Part shown: positions 1-8,363 of the stretch, in pieces
Layout: the number at the start of each line of letters is the position of its first letter
Position numbering within the stretch: position 1 is the first letter of the stretch
Assembly (NCBI GenBank): GCA_016716605.1
Contig: JADJWA010000001.1
Span: forward strand, 1,426,001 to 1,490,000
Direction: 5' to 3'
DNA: 64,000 nucleotides
Source: Flavobacteriales bacterium
GTDB taxonomy: Bacteria > Bacteroidota > Bacteroidia > Flavobacteriales_F > PHOS-HE28
Made by a program: the position numbers and the translations under genes
The notes under the pieces: generated by a model
What the model was told of the DNA's origin: nothing
Database searches by the model: none
What the model saw: only the letters and a program-made list of their open reading frames with translations

Positions 1-1
1 T

Positions 2-1534
2 CCGAATGACTTCACCACGAACTGCCCGGGCAGTGCGCCCAGCGGCTACGTGTCGGACGCCACGGATGACTGCCCCACGCTCTTCGGCAAGGTGGGGGAT
101 AGTTGCGATGCGGGTCCGGGATTCGTGCTCGGGCAGATTGATGGGACATGCACGTGCGTGGGCCTCACTTGCACCACCGACCTCGACTTCGTGTACCAGG
201 CCGATGGCGTGGACAACCTGAACTGGGAGCTGCGGCAGCAAGGCACCAATATCCTGGTGCAGAACGGCGGCGGCCTGCTCGTGGGCAACGGAACCGATGG
301 TACCTGCCTGCCCGACGGCTGCTTCTACCTGGTGGTCGCTGACGGCGGAGGAGACGGCATCATGGGCGGCGGCTATCTGCTGAGGATCAACAGCAGCGCA
401 CGCCTGATCGATAACCTGAGCGACGTGTTCGGCCAAGGAGGATTCACCAGCGGAGCGACCAGCGCCATCCTGGGCAACGAGGGCTTCTGCCTGCCCGTGG
501 GCACCGACCGCCTGATCAGCACCAGCTGCGACAAGATGGACTGGCGCTCCACGAGCTGCGGTTCCGAGTACGTAGTGGCCAACGCCAATGGCGCGGTGAG
601 CGTGGAGTTCGGCGGACCCAACGCCGCCACCAGCGGCTATCAGATGTGGTGGTATGCGCCCAACGGAGGGTACAGCTTCAAGCGGTTCCAGAGCCACAAC
701 ACCAGCAACGGACTGCCGGCCAGCGCCACCCGAGCGGCCCACTTCCGGATCAACGGCTGGACCGGCAACCAATTGCAGGAAGGCCAGTTCTGCAATGTGA
801 AGGTGCGCGGCCGCGTGAACGGGGTGTACAGCAATTGGGGCCCCGCCTGCCGCTTCATGCTTAACAGCGCTGCAGCCCAATGCCCCCGCACCAAGCTCAT
901 GGACCTGCCCGGCAACCAATACCTGAGCTGCGGACAGAGCCGCGCCATTGGCAACAACGTGTATGTGCACGCCCGCCCTGCGAAGCGCCAAAACGCGAAC
1001 TGTGCATGGGTCAATGCGAACCGATACCAGTTCCGCTTCCGAATCCCCTCGGAGAACGTGACGATCGTGAAGAACAGCGCTGTGGGCCAGTACTTCGTGA
1101 ATACCAACGGACTCGTCTGCGGCAAGACCTACGAGGTGGATGTGCGCGCGAGCTTCGACAACGGCGCCAATTGGTGCCACAGCAGCGATCCCTACGGCGA
1201 TGTGTGCACGCTCACCACCGTTTGCAGCTCCGGCATGGCTGAGGAAGGCGGCAGTGCCGCGGCGAACGAGGCACGCGTGGCGATGTACCCGAACCCGAAC
1301 ATAGGTGATCAGCTCTTGGTGCGCCTGAGCCAAGTGGAAGAGGGCGTCGGGTCCATCAATGTGGATATCTACGACAGCTTCGGCAAGCGAGTGGCCCAGC
1401 GCACGATCGGCGTGCAGGACGGCTATGTGAGCACCGCCATCGCCCTGAACGGTGAACTGGCCAACGGCATGTACCTGGTGAGCTTCACGGCCGGCAGCGC
1501 GATCCACACCGAGCGATTGATGATCCAGAGGTAA
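2..1534 (+). CDS. T9SS-sorted surface protein, 5'-truncated
   Basis: This is the last 510 residues of a larger exported protein; the reading frame is open to the window edge, so the true start is missing. The visible N-terminus is a Cys-rich linker (CPGSAPSG, later GDSCDAG). From residue 57 the protein is the cassette also found at the ends of the proteins ending at 34383, 37273 and 58012: a 'DGCFYLVVADGGGDGI' Ca-loop-like segment, 'EGFCLPVGTDRLI', a fibronectin-like part with 'RYQFRFRI' and 'TYEVDVRASFDNG', then a sorting domain of about 80 residues starting at 'MYPNPN' and ending 'GMYLVSF..ERLMIQR'. Such domains direct export by the type IX system to the cell surface. The function of the upstream part cannot be told. 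The GTG at 50 is not a credible start because the frame continues upstream with matching composition. Confidence 0.85.
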   Translation, partial: PNDFTTNCPGSAPSGYVSDATDDCPTLFGKVGDSCDAGPGFVLGQIDGTCTCVGLTCTTDLDFVYQADGVDNLNWELRQQGTNILVQNGGGLLVGNGTDGTCLPDGCFYLVVADGGGDGIMGGGYLLRINSSARLIDNLSDVFGQGGFTSGATSAILGNEGFCLPVGTDRLISTSCDKMDWRSTSCGSEYVVANANGAVSVEFGGPNAATSGYQMWWYAPNGGYSFKRFQSHNTSNGLPASATRAAHFRINGWTGNQLQEGQFCNVKVRGRVNGVYSNWGPACRFMLNSAAAQCPRTKLMDLPGNQYLSCGQSRAIGNNVYVHARPAKRQNANCAWVNANRYQFRFRIPSENVTIVKNSAVGQYFVNTNGLVCGKTYEVDVRASFDNGANWCHSSDPYGDVCTLTTVCSSGMAEEGGSAAANEARVAMYPNPNIGDQLLVRLSQVEEGVGSINVDIYDSFGKRVAQRTIGVQDGYVSTAIALNGELANGMYLVSFTAGSAIHTERLMIQR

Positions 1535-1566
1535 GTGGCTGGTCGATCCAGCAACAAGTCCCAATG

Positions 1567-1594
1567 CAGGGCCGCCTCAACTGAGGCGGCCCTG
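1567..1594 (+). terminator. Strong hairpin after the first surface gene
   Basis: A 13-bp perfect inverted repeat (arms 1567-1579 and 1582-1594, core AGGGCCGCCTCA) sits 32 bases after the stop codon and is followed by a short T-containing stretch. It probably ends transcription of the upstream gene. Confidence 0.75.
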
Positions 1595-1644
1595 TTCATT
1601 CCGGAACGCATGATTACATTCAACCCCAACAACAACGCAACGCT

Positions 1645-1923
1645 ATGTCAGACTTCAAAATCACCGCAGTCGCCAGGGATCCGAATTACTTCTACGCAGT
1701 GACCCGCCCGAATACCCATCAGCTGGATGGGGTGGACCTCAACGGCGATGAGGTTACCCTCAAGTACATCATGGTTGAGCCCTCCTCGAGCACCACCGAT
1801 GATGTCGATTCCGGGATCCGAGTCGATTCCGTGACGGAGGACCGCGAGATCACGGTTGACATCTTACTTGAGGGTGTGCCTGTCCGGAAGATCAATGTGC
1901 TGCTCGTCCGAACGGGAGGATAA
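1645..1923 (+). CDS. Small hypothetical protein (92 aa)
   Basis: I do not recognise this family. The protein is acidic and soluble-looking with no signal peptide or membrane segment; it alternates short beta-like stretches ('ITVDILLEG', 'KINVLLVRTGG') and has a Ser/Asp-rich middle (SSSTTDDVDSG). It stands alone between the hairpin at 1567-1594 and the histidine kinase, which starts 17 bases after its stop. ATG at 1645 is the natural start. The proximity to the kinase could mean co-transcription, but nothing in the sequence ties their functions together. Confidence 0.6.
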   Translation: MSDFKITAVARDPNYFYAVTRPNTHQLDGVDLNGDEVTLKYIMVEPSSSTTDDVDSGIRVDSVTEDREITVDILLEGVPVRKINVLLVRTGG

Positions 1924-1940
1924 GTCGGGTACCGCGATTG

Positions 1941-4049
1941 ATGGTCCAATGGAAGCGCATGCGGTTCGTTCCCGGGAATCCGGATGAAGCACGCGCTGGA
2001 ATAGCGGGATTGTCTGGCATCCTACAGCCGATCATCACCCGGCTTGGTTGCGCAGTTGCGATTTGCTTGAGCGCAGGCGGCGCGTCCGGGCAGTCGGACC
2101 AAACGGCCTGGCTTGATCGGTTCCGACAGGCCAGTGCGCGTGCCGATACCTTGGAGCTGAGGGAACTGGGCGAGCATGCGTTGCGGAACGGGTCACCTAG
2201 CGACAGACGCTTGAGCCTGCTCGCCCGGATCGCATCGGCCTACCGCAATGATCGGTTCCTCCTGTGCAGCAGTCTTTGCGACAGCTTGCTTCGCTTGGAT
2301 CCCGATGCCGGTCCGGTGCGCGCCATCGCATGTCGGTTCAGATCGATGGTGAGCACGCACTTCAGGAACGGACCGGAGGCGACCCGTGAAGCGGAGGCCG
2401 GCCTGCAAGGATTGGATTCCGCCGCCTATCCCATCGAGGCGGTTGATTTGCTCGTGGTGCTGGCCGAAGCGCATTTGGAGGAGGGCAAGAGCGAAATGGC
2501 CTTGGCGACCTTGCGGCGCGCCGATGCCCTGGCCAATGCGGCGAATTACGAAAGGGGCAGGGCCATGGTAGATTTCACGCTGGGAGTAATCAATTGGACG
2601 CAAGGCCGCTACGATTCGGCGCAACGGCATTTCCGATCAGCGCTCCGGATCGCAGCCTTGGGCGGGCATGATGTGCTGGCTCGGAATGCCGCGAGCAACC
2701 TGGCCGCGGCTGCAGCCGGAACGGGCGATTACGATGCCGCAGGACGCATGCTCGACAGCCTCTTGCAGAGCTTGGGCCAGTCGAACCCGAGCACCCGGGC
2801 CGCCTTGCTCATGAATCAAGCGCAAATCGCATTGGCAGAGGAACGGTCGGATGCGGCGGTGAGGCACTGTGAGCGCGCACTGTCCATCAGCGATTCGATC
2901 GGCTACGTCAATGGCAAGGTGTCGGCCTTGCGCCTGCTGGCGAGCATCAGGGCGGAGCAGGGCGATGGCAACGCGGCCATGCGGACCCTTGAGCAAGGGC
3001 TGGCCTTGGCGGAGCGGCACCGGATGCACATTGATGCGGCGGCCATCCTGCAGGCCATGCACGACATCAGCGCGGAGATGGGTGATGACCGCTCCGCGCT
3101 GCGCTACCTCACGGCTTATGCCAGGATCTCAGACTCCCTCAATGCCGCGCGCCTCGAGGAGCGGATTGCCCACGCGGAGGTGCGCTTCGAGACCGAGCGC
3201 AAGGACCGGCTCATCGCCGAGCAGGATCAACACCTGCAATTGGCTGCCGCTGAGGCACGCCGTAAGGCGCTCCAGCGCAACCTCTCCGCAGCACTAGCGC
3301 TCCTGTCCCTTGCCGCCGCCGTTTTCCTGTGGCGGAGCTTGGTTGCGCGCAAGAGGCTGGCGGCCAAGGAGCATGAGCTGCATCTGTACCAGGTCGATCA
3401 GCTCTTCGCGGCGCATCGAGCGCGCAACGCCGAAATCTTGGCGCATGCGCAGGAGCATACCCGCAAGCGCATCGCTGCCAATCTCCATGATCAGATGGGC
3501 GGCACCTTCGCCACCTTGCGGCTTCAGGTCGAAGGGCTTGAGGCACGGGTACCGGCCATCGCTGCGGACGAGCAGTTCGCCCATATGAAACGGCAGATTG
3601 CCGGAGCGGGCGAGGAGCTGCGCAAGCTCAGCCATGAGCTTGCCGAGGGCCCCTTGGCCGATCACGGCTTGGAGCGAGCGCTGAGCGAACTGCGCGATTC
3701 CATCGCCAATAGCGGGATGGTGGAGGTGGAGCTGCGGGCTAAGGGCCTCGAGCAGCGCATGACCAGGCAGGAAGAGGAGGCCGCCTATCGGTTGGTGCAA
3801 GAACTCGTGACCAACGCGCTGAAGCATGCCTCTGCATCCAGGATCACCATCGATCTGGTTCGGCACCCCGATGAGCTTGTGATCTCGGTTGCCGACGATG
3901 GTTCGGGCTTCGACATGAAGAAGGCCAGCGGCGGCCTGGGTCTGGTCAACCTGCGGGCCCGCGTGCAGGAGCAGGGCGGCGAATTGCGATGGGAGAGCGC
4001 CCCCGGCAACGGCGCCAAGGCGATCGCCAGGCTGCGCATCCGTTCATAG
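1941..4049 (+). CDS. TPR sensor histidine kinase (HisKA_3 type)
   Basis: Predicted membrane-bound sensor kinase of 702 residues. A hydrophobic export signal lies near residues 33-50, followed by roughly 380 residues of TPR-like helical repeats that would be periplasmic. A transmembrane helix lies near 445-466, then a coiled coil. The phosphoacceptor segment 'KRIAANLHDQMGG' places the His at about 516. The ATPase domain shows the N box 'QELVTNALKHA' (about 620), 'DDGSGF' (about 652) and 'GGLGLVNLRARV'. This arrangement is common in Bacteroidota kinases that pair with LuxR-type response regulators. No regulator gene is adjacent, so it is an orphan here. TTG 1938 directly precedes ATG 1941; I chose ATG. 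The N-terminal 30 residues before the signal are unusual, so the true start may lie downstream. Confidence 0.85.
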   Translation: MVQWKRMRFVPGNPDEARAGIAGLSGILQPIITRLGCAVAICLSAGGASGQSDQTAWLDRFRQASARADTLELRELGEHALRNGSPSDRRLSLLARIASAYRNDRFLLCSSLCDSLLRLDPDAGPVRAIACRFRSMVSTHFRNGPEATREAEAGLQGLDSAAYPIEAVDLLVVLAEAHLEEGKSEMALATLRRADALANAANYERGRAMVDFTLGVINWTQGRYDSAQRHFRSALRIAALGGHDVLARNAASNLAAAAAGTGDYDAAGRMLDSLLQSLGQSNPSTRAALLMNQAQIALAEERSDAAVRHCERALSISDSIGYVNGKVSALRLLASIRAEQGDGNAAMRTLEQGLALAERHRMHIDAAAILQAMHDISAEMGDDRSALRYLTAYARISDSLNAARLEERIAHAEVRFETERKDRLIAEQDQHLQLAAAEARRKALQRNLSAALALLSLAAAVFLWRSLVARKRLAAKEHELHLYQVDQLFAAHRARNAEILAHAQEHTRKRIAANLHDQMGGTFATLRLQVEGLEARVPAIAADEQFAHMKRQIAGAGEELRKLSHELAEGPLADHGLERALSELRDSIANSGMVEVELRAKGLEQRMTRQEEEAAYRLVQELVTNALKHASASRITIDLVRHPDELVISVADDGSGFDMKKASGGLGLVNLRARVQEQGGELRWESAPGNGAKAIARLRIRS

Positions 4050-4068
4050 GCCCCTGATGGCAGCCGCG

Positions 4069-4076
4069 TACATTCG
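4069..4076 (+). promoter_or_regulatory. Candidate -7 box for pdhB
   Basis: TACATTCG, one base from the Bacteroidota -7 consensus TAnnTTTG, lies 27 bases upstream of the pdhB start. I see no convincing -33 TTG element. The same TAnnTTCG variant precedes other genes in this window. Confidence 0.3.
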
Positions 4077-4103
4077 CAGCCCATCACAGCCAGTCCGCCG
4101 CAC

Positions 4104-5087
4104 ATGCGCACCATCCAGTTCCGAGAGGCCCTCAATGAGGCGATGTCCGAAGAGATGCGCCGCGACCCCAACGTGTTCCTCATGGGTGAGGAAGTGGCCG
4201 AGTACGACGGCGCCTACAAGGTGAGCAAGGGCATGCTGGCGGAGTTCGGGCCCAAGCGCGTGATCGATACCCCGATCGCCGAGCTGGGCTTCACGGCCAT
4301 CGGCGTGGGCGCTGCTATGAATGGCCTGCGCCCCATCGTGGAGTTCATGACCTGGAATTTCGCGGTGCTCGCCAGCGATCAGATCATCAACCACGCGGCC
4401 AAGATGCTCCAGATGAGCGGCGGCCAATTCCACGTGCCCATCGTGTTCCGCGGCGGCAACGGCAGCGCGGGCCAGTTGGCCGCCACCCACAGCCAGAGCT
4501 TCGAGGCCATGTACGCCAACGTGCCCGGCCTTAAGGTAATCACGCCCAGCAATCCATACGATGCCAAGGGCTTATTGAAAGCCGCCATCCGCGACGACGA
4601 CCCGGTGCTCTTCATGGAGAGCGAGCGCATGTACGGCGACAAGGGCGAGGTGCCCGATGGCGAATACCTGCTGCCGATCGGCAAGGCCGCCATCGCGCGC
4701 GAGGGCAAGGACGTCACCGTGGTCTCCTTCGGGAAGATGATGAAGGTGGCGCTCGCTGCTGTGGATGAACTGAAGAGGGAAGGCGTCGATGCGGAGGTGA
4801 TCGACCTGCGCACCATCCGCCCGATGGACCATGCCGCCATCATCAACAGCGTGCGCAAGACGAACCGCCTGGTGGTGGTCGATGAGAACTGGCCCGTGGC
4901 CAGCATCAGCAGCGAGATCGCGTACCGCGTGCAGAAGGACGCCTTCGATTTCCTCGATGCTCCCGTGCTGCGGATCAATCAGGCCGATACGCCGCTGCCC
5001 TTCGCGCCTGGCCTCATCGAAGAGTCCTTGCCGAGCGTGACCAAAGTGGTGCGCGCCGTCAAGGAGGCGATGTACCTGGTGAAGTAG
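4104..5087 (+). CDS. pdhB: Pyruvate dehydrogenase E1 component, beta subunit
   Basis: 327 residues, the usual length of E1-beta. With the alpha subunit it decarboxylates pyruvate using thiamine diphosphate and acetylates the lipoyl domain of E2. Recognisable stretches are the N-terminal 'REALNEAMSEEMRRD', 'VFLMGEEVAEYDGAYKVS', 'IDTPIAELGFTAIGVGAA', 'FRGGNGSAGQLAATHSQ', 'VITPSNPYDAKGLL', and the C-terminal transketolase domain with 'IDLRTIRPMD' and 'VVDENWP'. The 'GEEVAEYDGAYKVSKGM' form fits PDH better than branched-chain ketoacid dehydrogenase. No pdhA or E2 gene is adjacent, so the complex is encoded at dispersed loci. ATG at 4104 follows a TAnnTTCG box. Confidence 0.95.
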   Translation: MRTIQFREALNEAMSEEMRRDPNVFLMGEEVAEYDGAYKVSKGMLAEFGPKRVIDTPIAELGFTAIGVGAAMNGLRPIVEFMTWNFAVLASDQIINHAAKMLQMSGGQFHVPIVFRGGNGSAGQLAATHSQSFEAMYANVPGLKVITPSNPYDAKGLLKAAIRDDDPVLFMESERMYGDKGEVPDGEYLLPIGKAAIAREGKDVTVVSFGKMMKVALAAVDELKREGVDAEVIDLRTIRPMDHAAIINSVRKTNRLVVVDENWPVASISSEIAYRVQKDAFDFLDAPVLRINQADTPLPFAPGLIEESLPSVTKVVRAVKEAMYLVK

Positions 5088-5151
5088 GATCCCCCCGATT
5101 CCATTGGCTGGGCATACGCGCTGCTCCGCAGGCGCGATGAGCGCATGGTTG

Positions 5152-5236
5152 TGCCCGGGGCGGGACTCGAACCCGCACGGCCCTTACGGACCAAGGGATT
5201 TTAAGTCCCTCGTGTCTGCCATTTCACCACCCGGGC
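5152..5236 (-). tRNA. tRNA-Leu (anticodon UAA)
   Basis: Read on the minus strand, the acceptor arms GCCCGGG (5236-5230) and CCCGGGC (5159-5153) pair fully, with discriminator A at 5152. The anticodon stem AGGGA/TCCCT encloses loop CTTAAAA, giving UAA. The T arm is GCGGG-TTCGAGT-CCCGC, and the long variable arm fits a class II Leu tRNA of 85 nt. The CCA end is not encoded. Confidence 0.96.
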
Positions 5237-5239
5237 GTA

Positions 5240-5267
5240 GTCCGCCGAAGCCTGGGCGTAGGCGGAC
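5240..5267. repeat. REP-like palindrome between two tRNA genes
   Basis: Arms GTCCGCC (5240-5246) and GGCGGAC (5261-5267) flank a 14-base loop containing GAAGCCTGGG. It resembles dispersed extragenic palindromes of the TCCGCC...GGCGGA type. Only one copy was noticed in this window. Confidence 0.4.
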
Positions 5268-5281
5268 AGCCTGCAAAGAAC

Positions 5282-5307
5282 GATGCCCCACCGAACGGTG
5301 AGGCATC
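5282..5307 (-). terminator. Hairpin downstream of tRNA-Gly
   Basis: GATGCC and GGCATC form the outer arms and CACCG and CGGTG the inner arms, with one internal mismatch and an AA loop. On the minus strand it starts 6 bases after the tRNA-Gly 3' end and is followed by GTTCTTTG. It could terminate or attenuate transcription before tRNA-Leu. Confidence 0.5.
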
Positions 5308-5312
5308 TTCTG

Positions 5313-5385
<73 letters not shown>

Positions 5386-5429
5386 AATGGGGCGGCAAAT
5401 ATAGATGCGCGACCGGAGCCCGCAAGCGC

Positions 5430-8359
5430 TCACCAGCGATCGAAGCGCCGGTCAGCGATCCGGATCCGGAAGGCGCCGATGCCGATGGAGTCGCCCTCGT
5501 GCGACCAGGTGTACACCTTGAGCCGTTCATCGGCACGCCAGAGCTCGTCCATGGGGAGCGTAGCGTACACCGGCACCGCGCCGTGCAACGTACCGGGCAC
5601 CTGCATGGGCTGGGCGATGTAGGCCGTGGTGCGCTCGCCATTCTTGCGCTCCACCACGAAGACGGCGCGGGCACCGGGCCGGTGGCCATGGCATCGAGCA
5701 CCAGGGTTCCATGGCGGAGCTCCTTCAATGGGGCCAGCTCGAACTCGTGGCCGGGGCCGAAGGGCCGGTCCTTGGTCAGCGCTCGGAGCTCGTCTTCTTC
5801 GGCATGGAGCAGTTGCCATGGCGGGGCGCTGGCCCGGGGCTCCAACTCAACGTGTGCAGCACCCCCATCCCGACTGTGCATATGCGCCTCGAATCGGTCC
5901 AGTAGCGCCGCGCGCACGGCGGGGTCGGCTTTCAGTCCGGCGTCGATCCAGTGCAAAGCGGATGCGGATGCCAACAGGTCCTTCAGCTCGGGAACATCCG
6001 TGATCTCGCTGGCCCGGATCGAGGATACGTCTCGTTGCGATCGCGCTTTGACATCAAGGCAATGGCCATCGTCATTAATAATGACCCTTGCTTCCTGCGG
6101 CGGGCTCGCCATCATGTTCTCCACCGCGCTGGGCAGACGCACTTCCTTGGGCGCATGCGCGAAGAGCGACCAGCATACCATGGCAGCCAGCGCTCCGGCG
6201 CCTGCAAGGCTCAGGCGGTGGGCCCAGCTCAGTGCGAAGAGCAGCGTGAAGAAGCCCAATAGCGAGAGCGCGAGCAGCCATGGAACGAGTGGCTTGCCGT
6301 AACGGAACACCACGGTATGCTCACCAGCGGGCACTTCCACCGCCATGGCGGCTATGTTCACATTCAGCAGGGCACTCGGCGATCCATCGATAACCACCTC
6401 CCAGCCGGGGTAATAGCTCTGCTGCAGGATCAACAACCTTGGCCCGGCGGTGCTGCATGCCAAGGTGAACGTGTTGCGATCGAATGAGGTCACGGAGGCC
6501 ATGTCACTGCCTGTGCATCGCTGGGCGATGGTCGCGGTGTGCCCGGGCATGAGCACCACCAAACCGCTGTCACGATTCGCTGAGACTCCTTCCTTGCGGT
6601 AGGTATCGAACGCGATGATCGAATCCGCCAAGTAGGCCACCGGTTGCCGGGCCATCGCTTCCCATAGCGCCGTGTGCGCTACCTCGAGGTCCATGGCGTT
6701 GCGCAGCCAGAAGCTGTTCACGCCATCGCGCGAAAAGCCGCCGAGATAATCCTGCGTGGCGTGGCCCAGGTAGATCAGCTTGTTGCGCGTATCCGCATCC
6801 GAATCCACAGGCCGGCCATCCGGGATCACCGGCCCTTCGCTCAACGCGCTCAATCGGCGGTGCAGCCATTGGGGCGGCATATCGCTCACGGCGGTATTCC
6901 AAACCGCGAGTGAGCTGCTCCAAGCCATTTCGATGCCGACCAGCGTGATCAAGGCGGCGAAGCCAAGCCTGCGCCGCCATGCCAGCACAAGGGCGGCGAT
7001 CAATGCGGGCAGTGTCACGCAAGCCCCGAGCAGCAAGCGCTTGCTCATGTGCATGCCGCGCATCCGCTCGAACAGGCTGATTCCGGGTTCATCCGCACCC
7101 ATGCCGGAAATGGCATTTCCGCATAGCACCGCCACCGCGAGCAGCGCTGCGCCGAGCGGCCAGGCCAAGTGCCGATGGGCGAGGTGCCCATTGATCATCG
7201 CGGTGATGGTGCCTCCGGCCAGGATCATCGCCGCGAGCCACGAGAACACCATGAAATAGGAGGGGAAGCGGAACAGGTCGAAGCCGGGGACATGCTCGAA
7301 GGCCCAGCGGTGAATAGGCATCGCCGGACCCATGGCGATCCATGCGCAGAGCAAACCGGTGATCAGCAGAAGGTTCTCGTTTGCCGTGCGAGGGCGGAGC
7401 AAGGATGCCGTCGCGAGCACCAGCGTGATCAGGCCCATGTAAAGGTTGGCCATGCTCGGATCGGCACCGATGCGCACCTGATCAGTCCCGACTGCAAAAG
7501 GGAAGAGCAATGAAGTGAGCGCTGGCCACGTGACCGATCCCTGGGTAGCGATCCCATAAGGCAATGCACCGCTGCGGGCCAGATGCGGACCGGCATCGAT
7601 CCAAGCGTGGAGTGCGCCTGCACCCACCACGGCCGATCCGATCGCAGCGGCCATGCTCCACAATAGCAACGGACCAAGCGCCCTTGAACCGTCAGCTCGC
7701 CAAGTGCGCCACGCCCGCAGAGCGAACAAGGCACCGAGCAGATAGGCCCCGATGATGGTGAAGGTGTGATTGCCGCCGGTGAGCAGCAAGCCTTGGAAGA
7801 GCGACACGCGAGCGGCAGGCCGCCAGCCGGGTCCTTGCATCAATCGCAGGAAGGCGTCGAAGAGCCACGGCATCCAAGCCGCACTGATCACCGCATAGAA
7901 GTGCTGCTGATGGCCAGTGAAGAAGCCGCCCAGCGCGTACGCCATGCCGACCAGCAATCCAGCTCGCGCGTCGCCATGCAGGTTCCGGATGAGGCGCATC
8001 ATGCCCCATCCACCGATCATCATGTAGAGCAGGAAGAGCGCCTGCAACACATGAATGCCTTGGCCGGTGGTGCCGCCCAGCGCGATGGCCTCCACGTACC
8101 AGCTGGGGCCTTGCAGGTCCGCGTGCATGGGGTAGCCGAATTGCTGATGCGGATTCCATAATGGGAACTGCCCGTCGTGCAGGCAACTAGCGATGAACCA
8201 TCGCCAGGGCAGCCAGCAGTTGAGGGTGTCGCCGTGCGTCAGTGCCCACTGGAAGCTCGACAACGGCCAATAGGCCAGCAGCGCCGCCGCAGCGATCAGC
8301 AGCCATCCCCAGCGCCTTGCCCACGCATCAGCGCGCTGGTCGAGGGCACTTGGGGTCAT
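5430..8359 (-). CDS. YfhO-like polytopic membrane protein, apparent frameshift near its 3' end
   Basis: Large multi-pass inner-membrane protein resembling YfhO/GT-C type glycosyltransferases, probably acting in cell-envelope glycan or lipid glycosylation (family-level inference). At least ten hydrophobic segments are visible ('WGWLLIAAAALLAYWPLS', 'VPWLLALSLLGFFTLLFAL'), a 'HGDTLNCWLPWRW' loop after the first helix, and the family-typical 'QQSYYPGWEVVIDG'. The frame reads well down to 'LVLDAMATGP' (about 5680). It then turns into low-complexity Arg/Ser-rich sequence that would run through both tRNA genes. The other frame continues sensibly ('AVFVVERKNGERTTAYIAQ' ... 'FRIRIADRRFDRW') to a stop at 5430. 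One extra G near 5672-5682 restores a single 976-residue protein. ATG 8359 lies 4 bases after the mutS stop, so the two genes are probably co-transcribed. Confidence 0.75.
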
Positions 8360-8363
8360 GCGA

